Part shown: positions 1 through 12,100 of the stretch, one piece after another | How positions within the stretch are numbered: the first letter of the stretch is position 1 | Layout: the number at the start of each line of letters is the position of its first letter | Source of the DNA: Phoronis australis | Taxonomy: Eukaryota > Phoronida > Phoronidae | Assembly (NCBI GenBank): GCA_002633005.1 | Contig: NMRA01001201.1 | Location: 1-29,751 of the forward strand | Reading direction: 5' to 3' | Length of the DNA stretch: 29,751 nucleotides | Position numbers and translations under genes: made by a program | The notes under the pieces: model-generated | Database searches by the model: none | Told to the model about the DNA's origin: nothing | The model's input: only the letters and a program-made list of their open reading frames with translations

Positions 1-107
1 CTGGACATGATTTCCTGCAGACGAGACTGAAACTCAGCTGTTGGGATGAAGGTGTCGCCCGTGTGTAGCTTTTCTACCATTGCAGTATAGATGAACTTGT
101 ATTGGTC
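1..107 (-). CDS. RPTP exon 22: end of phosphatase domain 1 and linker (runs off left edge)
   Basis: It follows the acceptor ctgtttcaag at phase 0 and opens with [14 protein letters not shown], the last helix of a classical PTP domain, carrying the second Gln of the Q-loop (residue 1093). The tail after residue 1105 ([12 protein letters not shown]) resembles the linker that leads to domain D2 in tandem RPTPs. The reading frame is open to base 1, ending two bases into a codon, so either the exon continues or a donor sits exactly at the edge. Confidence 0.93.
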
Positions 108-3100
108 CTTGAAACAGAGACAGACGTGCTTAAAATCAATTTGTGCAAACTGTTGTTCGAAATATAAACTTAGTTCATTTCCGGATATAGTTGTCGCCAT
201 TATAAAATCCACACCTTTTTCAATCATCAGAATTTGCACCTCGTTCTAAATTGCTAGGAAAAACTATAAATGACAGGATCTTGGTGTGCGTAAGGTGGTT
301 GCATTCATGAAAAAGAGCTCTACTCATTCTTGAAATGTTTCCCAAAGCTGGCATCAGATGGCGTTGTTAAAAAAGTACCCGACCCATTTTAACTGGCTTG
401 TGGTGACTTTTGAAAGCAAAAAATACCACGTCACCACGCAATTGGAACAGAATCAATTGTCTGCTCTAACTTTTTTCCAAAAGCAGAAAAAGAACCCGTT
501 TCGATAAAAGTATGCAAAAGGCTCCAGACATTTTGTTTGACATAAAAACTCCAGTGATTCCTATCACCGTCCTTCACATGTTTCACTGTCGCCAGCTCGG
601 CATCGTTAATTTGAATTATCCAAAGTGCAGTCCACATATATTTACACATATTTTAACCTAGTCATACCAGCGTTTGCACCATGTTGACTCGCTGTTGGCG
701 AAGTTGTCCGAGTTGGCCTAAAACGTCAACCGCACCCTCCGCGTCTGCTTGATCGGACAAAATGTCCATCATGATGAAAGTGCCAGTTCGACCCACGCCA
801 GCACTGCAAATGTGAAACGTGAAGTTTAAAATACATGCATTGCGACGTTTCCCGAATACTTGCGTCATTTAACAAAACTCCCCAGAATCTAGCCTTATGG
901 AACACAGCGTAGATTTAAAACACAGATGGACTAAATAAAACGTTTTATCTGACTACAACTTTGAAAAATAAGTTTGTCTAGAAAGGAAATATTAGACAGA
1001 CAAAAGGTTCGTACGTTAAAAACAATCACGACAGATTTGCGTGTTGTCACAACTCAATGACACTGTCAACTACAACACAATGTGTTTTGATTGTAGTGTA
1101 TATGTTTATGGAAGGTTGTAATTCATGTTGACGTACCTGCAGTGTACCACGGTGGGCACGTCGTCATTATCTTCCCGGATGTGGTCTTTGACGGTTTGGT
1201 AGAACTTCCACAGAGCTGAAGAGCTGCTGGGCACTCCGTGGTCTGGCCAGGACGTGAAGTGGTATTGGGTCGTCTTAAGCGCCTGCTGTTCACAATTTAC
1301 CTTCCATAAAAATGCAATTGTATTTTTATTAAAAGTAACGTCTTTTGAGCAATTGAATATCATTACAGCTGAGATTAACTGACACGATGACCTTTATTTA
1401 AATCAATGAGACATGAGCATTCGTAATGTCTGCCTGACTCCATGGTGATGTCACACTTTTATACTAAAGCTAGTCACGATTACCGATTTACCTGAATCTG
1501 TAAAGAAATTTGAAAGTTGCTAAAACATTCGCAATTTTAACCGAGAACAAAGCCTTATATTTCCTCAAACCTTTGAGTTAAGTTATCTGGTGGTATATAA
1601 CATCCTTTTTGACGAATAAAACAATATTACGACTTGTCTCCTTAGCAGTCCTACCTTTGTTACTTCGAACTGTCTTGTAGTGAAGTCGGTTCCCTTTTCT
1701 TTGTCAATAGCTGTCACTAAGATGTCGCCATATTTTTCAACTTCCTTCGTTTCTGGCCAGTATACCTCACATTTGCGCTAGAAGTACATGATAAGCCTAG
1801 CACATACCCATCGTTGTAAGCCTCCCGCATCTGATGCGGTCTTGTCTAGAGTTTTCGACATGCAGCTCATCAATGCTGGAATGAATCTGCTATCTGTCAA
1901 AAACTTAACTCTTCATTAGGACCACCGCCAGCATAACGTCGGTCTCAGATTATTCATTACTGAGACAAGAAGTAAACTTTTGAAGAATTGATAATTCGTT
2001 GTTGCTAGGTAGCAGACTTAAATTAGGTGCCTTGGTCCAGTGAGCGTTTTATACGTTGGGAATGGTCCTGAACAATGACGAGGCCCCACTTCCTGTGAAG
2101 CCAAGGGATTACTTCTAAGAGAAGGGGAACGTTGGGGCCGCCTTTACAATACTATAACCAGACACTGAGATATAATTTCCGTGTACGAGGTGTGCTCCAA
2201 CTCGAATTTTCAATCTCAACAACCATAAACATTTGTTGTTTGAAAAAAATATTGCATGTTCGAGTTTTCATCGACAGTCGTTCGATGTAGGAAAAAGTGT
2301 ATCCCACCATCATACTAGCACGATGTCCGAGTGTCGTATACGATTTTACATAAGACCCTATTAGACAATCGGAAAGCACAAATTGGTCTTCCAAGTCAAA
2401 TTGTATTTTGGCAAAGTTACGTTCATAGCTGCCAAAGTGACTTGCACATATAAAATTTAAAATGCAAAATACGAACAACAAGTAGGTTATAAGTTATAAT
2501 GCTTAGTAGCTACATGTATAAAACGCTTCGCAGCGTAATTATGTGTCTGCCTTGGCTAGAGTCCATTGACAACATGGATGTTCTGGAAGAAATGCAAGTC
2601 AAGGTATACTCGCGGATATGATAACCCTCCACACCACTATAAAGCTTGCGGAAGTTGATAGTTCAAGATGGCAGACAAATTGCTAGACTCTCAATGTAGC
2701 TCCTGAATGGAATATGAGGGAGTGAAGATTCAAAAAGTTTCATCATGCATTAAAGGAAAATGCCACTCGATTTAGTTAATCTTTTTTGCTGTCTTAATCG
2801 GTCTATATCTACATCGCCTCACATACGGTCGACATTACCTTGCCAAGAGGTGTCGCGTGCACCTGTGAGGAATGTAAAAAACGACGCTGGCGACGTCAGT
2901 GGTTCATATGCAGAGTGAATGCCGCTATGTTGCGGTGCATCGTTCCCGCTTGTCCGAACTAGGCAGCTGCGAGGAAAGTGGGTATATCGTTTTTTTACTT
3001 CTTCGAGAGTCCAAAATGCTTAGGAATTAAGCGGCTCATGGTAGTGAAGAATGAAATGTACGCTGTAAACAGCAAGTATGAGGCCGTGAATCATCTCCGT

Positions 3101-6100
3101 GTATGTGGCCTGCAGACGTCAACAATGCCTGAAGCGGAATCAGATGCCGGCTTACCAAATAACCATACGTTCCGTTGTCTGAGCTTGTTCACGGCGCCTC
3201 TCTAGTATTTTTTCATCACTGTATTCCTGTTCGAATTGATAGCCTGTAAAACTTAACGATCCACCTGTGAAATCGGGACTGATGAGCTTTAGCTCGTCCT
3301 AAGTCGGGATTGCGAGTTGCCATGTTGGCGTTTATTACTGAGCGTTCTGTTTCAAAATGAATTATTCTCACCCTAACCAACTGAAACTAAAAGTCTGTCT
3401 CATTAGATGCAATTTGTAATGCCTTTGGAGTGTTCGTCAGTGCAAATTATTTGAGAAGCCAGCAATGAATAAATCACTGCGTAACCGGCTTTGGGTGCTA
3501 TAAAACTAATTGACGGGATGCCGAGGCCGTGTGAGCTCATGCTAATTTAGTGTTTGATGGCAGAAACTGTTGTGAAGCAACTCGATTTCCATCCTGCGGT
3601 CAGATGTTAGGGGAATCTTTATTTACATTTTCAATACTCAAATAATGATTGTCATTGTACAACCTCTGCCCTGACGGTGCTGTGGCCAAAGCGGAACCCG
3701 ACTGAATTCGCGGCACCCGACGAGTAAGTAGATTTGCAGTTTGTGGCTAATTCACAAACATAATCACGTGCACGTTACTTTGACCCACTAATATAGTATC
3801 TTCTTGAATGGAAGTTTAGTTTTCACTGAACATTGATTGGTTTATGTTCGTGATGTCTGATCAGTTTCCGAGGCACTGGCCTGGATCGATAACTGACGGC
3901 CGGCCGGGACGGGCTTGATCGGGCCCCAAGCCACTGGCCAGGATAACAAGCGTTTTGTGTTTAGAACTCAAAAAATCACAAGTCTAAACAACACAGATAT
4001 AGGTTCTCCTGTCTCAGGGAAAATACTTCGAAATTATCTCCGAACAGACCCCAAACTCCTGCTACGGACCTTATTGGCCTGCATGCCGAACTTTGTAGGC
4101 TACGGTGTGTCCAAATACCAATAAATCCGTAAGAGCGAAATAAAACAACACGTTTTTATAAGAACTCGTTGTATTTTTAAGGGTTTTACATTGAAGTTTG
4201 ATGATTTATTGGTGTTAAACGATGACTTCAAGCGATAAGCCGACACCAGTAACCAGTGTTGGGAACGGCTGAGCAGACTGCGTGTGAAACCGATGACGTC
4301 ATTGGATAATTTCACCACTCCGTCTGCCGTCAGGTGTCAGGTAACGCAACCGTACGTGTCGTTATGGAGTGGAACTACTCGATCTAAATTGATACAAATT
4401 AGGTTGTTTTTTTGGGTGGCATGCTCCTTTAAAGGTCAACAAATATACACACTGTCTTCAGAATTTATGTGGGCTAGAACTTTATAAGATGTACCGAAAA
4501 CACTCTTTCTGGGTACAAAATTCTCACAGTCTAAGGTCAATTGATTGTATATCAACGCCGGAAGTAAAGAGCGAAGCTAATTACTGCTCACTGTGATTGA
4601 GAGTTGTCCAATATACAAGAGCAGTGCAAAGCGTCAAAATGTGTCTTCGACTGCACTACATACAACAGGCTTTAAAGGGATCATACAATGAACACAAGAT
4701 GTGGCAGAACACGAATGACCCGTCCAATTATGAGACAGCTACACCTTCCCCTAACAAAGCTATTTGCGAAAAGTCCATACCGGAACTCCAAAATCATCCA
4801 AAACTTAAATGGCAGAATTGCCACTTTGCAGCACAGCGGTACTGTTTATAAACAGACTAAAATCAGTTGAATGTTTTTAAGAAAGTCCCACATATTCAAT
4901 AAGAAGAACGTCTTAAAAACACTGATTTCAAGTGTCATGTTGTTCACTACCTTGAAAAAACAATATACACCCCTCCGATTTTTGGGTACGCCTTTTCTCT
5001 CACAAAGAGGCGTTGCAGATTCCGTGTCTGCAAAACAAAAACCTTCCATGGCAAGTTTGCATAGGTTAGGGTCTCTGGAACCAAAGAATGACTGGGCTAC
5101 ATAAGAGTACGACAACACACTTCTCCTAAGATACCCGAAGAGCAGTTTACACGCTTAAACTAAGTTTATGTTTGGAATAAGTGTACCGTCAGATAAATCA
5201 ATTCGAGACAAAAACCATACTCCTAACAAACAAAACAGCTCGTGTTTATGCACGTATCCTGAAGGAAGTCAGCGATCTAGCATTTCTCCTTTGTTAGGCT
5301 ACTTCTTATGGCTGCAATGGAACTATAAGTGGTGTCCCGATGTCTTTCTACTGAGACACCTCCTTGACATGATCCAGGACACGCGCCTGTCGTTATACAG
5401 TATGTCCTACCTTCCCGTCTTCCACGTTCTTGGTCAGCATCACGATCCGTGTTATTTGTTCTTGCCATATCATTCTCCAAAAGTCTTCCACAGTGTTTCT
5501 ATTGGGACCTAAGGAGTGCAAGTTACAGGCATTGACAATTACTTCTAAAAGTATCCGGGAAATTGAGTACGATGAGCCTACGTCACATAGTGACCTCGAA
5601 ATAAACTACGATCGTGTGCCCTAAGGTTAGGCTCCCGCATACCGTTTCGAGATGTTGTCAAGAATTTAAATAGAAGTAGGTAATTTCAAAAGATACATCC
5701 GTCAGTACTTAGAGTTAAAAAGGGCCACATCTAGTATCGTATTTGCCTGAAATTAATACACTAAAACAATCTCAAGTTAAAATACGCGCTATTGCAATAC
5801 GCGCCTCCATTACTTACCCATAGCGGCAATGAATGCCTTAGGACGATTGTAACCATCAATGTAGGTGGCGTTAACATAGCCAGAATTAATGTCGTGGGCC
5901 AGAAGTTCAAGGACGACGCGATTTTTGTCATCTAGAAGATGATGTTGGAGGATAAATAAATTATATTAGAAGTACAAAGCTCACTGTCAATACCAGAGAA
6001 CTCAATAACAATAAACGACAGATATCTGACGTAAATTTAGATGGCAGCGTCGGTAGTTACGCGAAATATCAGCGACTGGTTAATTAAAACGTATACTAAA

Positions 6101-9100
6101 TTTCAAGAACATTTAACAAAGACAACTTCCAGTAATGTACTTCATCTGATTACATTTATTCGATGGAAGCAAGTCATTATGAAAAGCAGTTTTTAATTTG
6201 CCTTTCTTCATTTTTAGCTGCCAAAAACAAAACACGAATTCGGCCACTTGCAAGCCGATAAAAATACAACCCGTTATTTATCAATGGAAACCATTAGCAA
6301 TTCCAAATAGTGGAATTGGAAAACCCTAAAATAATTATTTCAAAGTCGAAAATAGCGCATGTACGCAGTTCTTGTAACTTGAGTTATCGTTTCATTTAGC
6401 AAAAACTTAGGAGCTTATTCATGGTTTTAAATTTTAAAACTAATAGCAAAGCTAAACGTTGGTAGGTAACAAACTGCAAAGCCACCTTTAAATAAAATAT
6501 TTACATGCTAAGATGTTCTTGAATCGGTTTTTCTTCTTATTCTCCTCTTTAATTCCCTCGGTATGGGGGAAAATGTGATCTGCGGGAAGGCTCTGAAAAA
6601 TACAAACACAGAATATAGACAGAAGCTGTACAAAACCTTAGAAAAACTGTAATTTTATGAAGGTTAACCTAGTCAACTGTGATAAATATTTATAGTATGT
6701 TAAATTGTGGATCATCGTATTCTAGGAGCACCGGTTACTGAAGGTTGTCAAAAAAGAGGAAATGAGTGATCACGGATTAGCTTAACTCGACGCAGGCAGA
6801 AAAAACACTGACAGTTAAGCTTCTATAAGTATTCTTTACAGGAGAAACTCCGTCAAATTAAACTTGACTCGGATTGTCAACTATACACTCTAAGTCACGA
6901 GAAAAAAATGAGTAGAATGCGTGTTCTCGTACAATGCCTTATTCAACGAAAGTGAGCGACATGCCGAATTAATTATGCCAAAAGTTATGTACCTCGTATT
7001 CTTTCACAACTATGTCGTTATTAAAGGCATTTCCGACGTACCACACCAAATCTTCAACTTTGATTGGTTTATTGAAATCTTCGTAAACTGGCTCCGACAG
7101 AAGTGGGTTGGACGGTTGGGGACTTCCACTTATCGGTTCCGCGTTCACGTACGCATGTTCGAAGCCATTGGTAGATTCTGTTTTAAATTATCACCATTCA
7201 AGGGATTGACAAGAAATAAATTTAATGCAATGTCAAATCTCTTGTAAGAAAAACAATTTCGACTATAACCATTTTTAATGACAATGTCATACAACAATTA
7301 CTACTACCGTTAACACCTCCAGAATTGGAATTCTAACCAAAATCAGAATCAGGGCTGCAATTAATTTGAACACTACGCGTCTTCCTGGAATGAGATCCTA
7401 TAAGACTCAAACGTGTGCATCATTAACCCTGCAGCACTGATGGCTAAAATCTTGGCAGTCTAATACAACGTCAAACAGAAACAGATGTCAGATGCTGCTC
7501 CCGTGACTGTTCCCAGTACCAGCTGCTGACTGGACAAGAGGGTATTAGCGCTTCTAAGCACACACCTCTTCCTCTTACAATCTAGTGCAGGTTACTTATC
7601 AGCAGTCCAATCTAATGAGTGCAGACACAAGGTGGAGAACTGGCTTGAGACCAGTCTGCTACAAAGTTGTAGTTAGTGCGCGGGTTTGCAATCCTGTATT
7701 GGATTTCTACCCAATATGTGAGCTATCAGGTCACGAACGGAGAAGCCGGAACTCAAACCCGTCGCAAGACATCTGCCAAACATTCATTCCACGAATACAA
7801 AGGAAGACTCCATCTACAACTTTGTGGACAGGTTTAGCTGTAGTATGTACAAGTAATATGATAAGTACACTGAATCACAATAAGGCACAAAATGTGTACA
7901 ATGGACACTCACCGTCTGTTTTGATGTCGTCTAGGCGCAGATCTGAGGAGGTGCCCTTGTTTTCCGCCTGCTGTCTTCGTCTAGAAATGATCAAGAGGAC
8001 AAAGTGATTGAATTTCGGTCATATATATTACGCCTAGTTACGGCAATATCACGAAAACCTCGACACGAAACTCGTGTTCACTTACTTAAACAAAAATGCA
8101 TTGTTTTGGAGTCGGAAGGGTCTTTGGCTTTCATTGTTGGCAGAAACTGTCCAAAAATTCAGTTGACGGTTTAATTGATGGTTTTCTTGCGGGTTTGGTC
8201 GGCTACACTTGTATATGCATATATTTGTGTTTAATACAGCTGTTTTGGAAAACCGTTTTTATGTTATTGGTGTGCATTGACAGTAGTAGCTGTGGATTTC
8301 ATTACAGTTTATTCACGTGGTAGTTACGCCCACAAACCATATGCTCACCCCTTCTAGTATTAATTCTCGGAGTAAATGGACGTATTATATTTTACTCTCG
8401 TTTGCATTGTTGTATTCTTTCTGCGAACACAACAGTTAAAAATCCGAAAAGCTAAAACCAGGTTGTCAACCTGTTTTTGTTGTCGTACTTACATGGCTAA
8501 TATTACAATCATACGTCATTTACTTGGGTTATTTGTAAAAGCTACAGTATATCAGTTAAGTATTTTACCCATTTAAGGTGACTGAGTACGAAACCTTGTG
8601 TTCTCACCTCCGTACAATGAAAACTACCAATGCTAGAACCAATAGGAATGCTGCAACTCCACCACAAGCGCCGCCAATTGTTGTCATCCTGGCTTGTTTA
8701 AAGTTCTTTGCTGACATGATGGACAATAAAGAATAAGTCATAATTTATTCACTATAGCAACAATTTACTTTTCATACTAGGCTTTGAACTTAGATAGAAG
8801 AAACGGAGGTGGTTATCATTTAACTAATCATATAACATTCTCAGAAAAAGCCATCCCGCAAAACCAGTCAGTTAATATAAAGTCTTTTTCTAATAAATAT
8901 CATGCCCCGTTCAAATACAGGCATATTAAAAACTGGTTACATAGTAGACTTGGTCTTTTTACACCGGAGCGGAACTTAACCAAGAAGCCACGACTCCACT
9001 TGGCAGACAACTCAGTAAAATGACCTTGTTATCGAAAACTTGGGACTCATTAAAATTTTAGATGGGAATACCATCAAACTCATTTCATTCTAAATTTATG

Positions 9101-12100
9101 TGTGGGTTAATAATGTGATTGAAATCGTAAACATTAAAAATGGTATGTCTCATTTAACTGTAAATATGCTAATGAAGTACTAGTTTTCAAGCAGCCCCGA
9201 GTATTCCGGTGTGCTGGAAACGATTGGAGAACCAGTTACAATCTCGCGAAAATCTCGTTCTGCGAGACTATTCTTGTGTAAATGAGTTTGGTAATCGTTA
9301 CCCTAATGAAAAAAGCACAGTTTCATTATTTGTTAATATCACTACCAAATAACAATTGATAAATATTTGAAATTACTAGGCTTTTCGTTTGTTTTTAAGT
9401 GTATCAGTGAGGTGTTTTCTTTAAAACCGCAATTTATTTACAAAGTGTTTCTTTTCCTCATATACTTGTACAGGCAGTTCTCCAAGAAGTCGCAAGATTT
9501 CTGGCTATGTTAGCGCTTTCTACAAATAGCACCTTTAGCTGGTATTTTACAAACGCCAAAATTACGATCGATTCAAATGGGGTGATCATGAAAGTTCACA
9601 GTTTTACATCAATCAACTGAAAGACATATAAAGTTCGTATGAATCACCTTCTATGAATTCACTGGATGCCAGTCCCTCAAATTCAAGAACTTGAAAATGA
9701 GTTTTATTCTCCTAAAACAAAAGAAAGCAAAAGTCAGTTTCACTAAAATCAGCAAACGTAATCTGCACATCGTTTTAAAGCAAAGAATGTCACGCGACAC
9801 AAAACAAATAATAACGAATCTTTATTTTCATTAAGTTTTAATTACGAAGTATAGTCTTGTTTTTCCTGGTATAAAACAACAGGGAGGTGATGTAGTCAGC
9901 TTTGATGCACCAATCCACGGAGATGTAAATCATAGTAAAATTGAATTACACACTAACTAATCACCTTCTAGGGTGTTTACGGATTGCATATTGACTCTTG
10001 AAGATGTCGACACCATATAGGTATGTAAAGAGTAAAAAGGAGAAGGCAGAAACGAAAGGAAATCAGACTCACTGATCAAACCTGAATACGGAAATCACCA
10101 CTCTGCTTGAATTATTGCTTGGGATCTTTTTAACATCAAGATACTTACGAAGTCATTCTGAACGAAAACTACAATCAGGAATCTGTATCTGTTCCCTGCT
10201 TTAAGTTGTTCGTTTTTATATCCACCGTATGTCTTTTGGTCTCCCACAACGAATGTCTTCCTTGTTTCGACCTCTGCGTTGGTCAAGTTAGCAGTTATGT
10301 AACGTGGATCACCACTAGACGTCGCCTCCTTATAACCTTTTAACGTGGTGACATCGATAGTGTCTCTCCTTCTACGGGTGATAATTTTCTCCCTTTCGAC
10401 GACAATAAGATAAAACCTGTTTCCAAGTAAATAAAAGATTTGAAACAAAATGCTTTCTTAGCCGAAAATAAATTCTTAATCTCTTCTGCCTATTGTAAAC
10501 TGTATGTCGAAAATAGAAATACAGGAATTCTGTAACTGCCATGGCTTATAATGTTTAGTTTCACAACTATGACAACATACACGTAGTATCAGTAAGTATC
10601 AAAATACGCATAAGTCCTTAGTTGAAATGATCCTGCAACAGCCTGTAACGAAGGCCATTTTGCGGAAATAACTGTAAAATTGGCAGTGAAGACTAAACGA
10701 ACTGGATTTTGACAATAAACAGTTTCTATGTACGTTCTCGTCAAATGTTATGTATGGCTGAAAAAACTTAAAGACAACCTTGCTTGTGACGGAGGTTTCT
10801 TTTTTATACACAGATGATCAACAGTTTTAGAAAATAACCTGATATCAAGCAATTTGCTTAGTACACTCTGAGCGGAAAGTGGTATAGGATATGCAACACT
10901 TCCTGTTCACAAAAACTGGTCTTGAGTACATACATGTATAACTTAAGCGATGCAATGTTCTTTTTATGTATGATGAATCAAAAGCCCTGGATTTGAATAT
11001 ATCCTGTATTGATCAACTATTATACGTTTCCTTCCTCCAAGAGTAAAGAGTCATCACTAGACTCAGGATATTATTTATTCAGAATACACTTTCATTGAAA
11101 ATATACATTCGTTCATTTCTGTACTGACTCGAAAATAGGACTTTCAAAAAAGTATAGAAAACCTAAAATCCTTCGTTTCCCAACAAAACTGTTGACTTAC
11201 TTGATATCTTTGCTGTTTGGATAATCTTTTACTGGTACAATAGGTAGTGCTAAAGTAGTTGATGTCATTTCGTCTGTGTCTATCTTCGATATCTGAAGCC
11301 TTGGTAAGTCTGCATAATGATATTAAGTTGGTTAAAAGTCATATCATGCACACCTGTACCACTGTATGTTTTCTTATTCAAATGTAAGCAACAGTCCCGA
11401 TGGTCCCGACAAAAGCAATAAGACCGCGTCCACTTATTTCCCTCGCGAACCTCACAAACGCAAAACAAACAAGGTGGGGACCTCCTCCATATATTGTCTT
11501 ACCTACCCAAATCAATGTTCTCGCTTAATATTTTATGGAAACTGTTAACGGCATGGAGGCCAGGCCTTAGAAGTGTCTTACTTAACTTTTACACTCATCG
11601 GTATATCTATGAATACAAGTCTGAGCGGAGTTATAATTAACCCAAATATTCGCATTCACTAGACGTCGTACAAGAGTCTATCCAAGAAAATCCAATCTAC
11701 GTACGACTCTCTGGAGGTGTGGGACCACCGAAGGTTTTTTGTGTACTCATTTTCAAGTTCTGGTGTGAAGAACCGGCTAATCTGACAGAAATAAAACCCA
11801 ATTCTTTCAGTAACGAAAATTTTAAAAAAGGAGTCACATTGAATCGTTTAAAGATCATGCAACAGCAAAAATGAGAGGAAATAACAGCAGAAAACAATTT
11901 CTAAAACAAATTGTCCGTCACGCACTACGTAAGCAATTATGGGAAACGTACTTGAATTGCGAATAAGAGTGATTAAAAAAGGAAGGATGTGCTACTGGTG
12001 AGTGCATTGTTAATATCTACCAGACAAACCCGTCCAACATATTATTGTCGCCGTTGGTCCAAAGCCAACTAAAGTTCTCGCCGCCACTTGCACGGTAAAT

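Noticed and set aside
2530-2622. Short plus-strand frame reading [20 protein letters not shown]
   Set aside because: Coding-like composition but only 33 codons, with no acceptor, partner exon or known family.
3275-3300. CTGATGAG followed by a GAGC-TTTA-GCTC hairpin, resembling a hammerhead ribozyme core
   Set aside because: The required GAAA after stem II is absent (GTCCTAA instead), so it is only a small hairpin.
4846-5118. Overlapping open frames on both strands in the 3.6 kb intron
   Set aside because: Neither strand shows a family signature or a splice fit; possibly old repeat sequence, but I could not support an identity.
7585-8007. 140-codon plus-strand open frame
   Set aside because: It lies antisense across exon 14 of the receptor, has no recognised domain and looks like a chance shadow.
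11697-11780. Possible extra exon between FN3-5 and the membrane-proximal domain (CAG acceptor, GTACGT donor)
   Set aside because: No acceptor gives a phase that fits the phase 1 ends of both neighbouring exons without a stop, and the peptide has no FN3 character.
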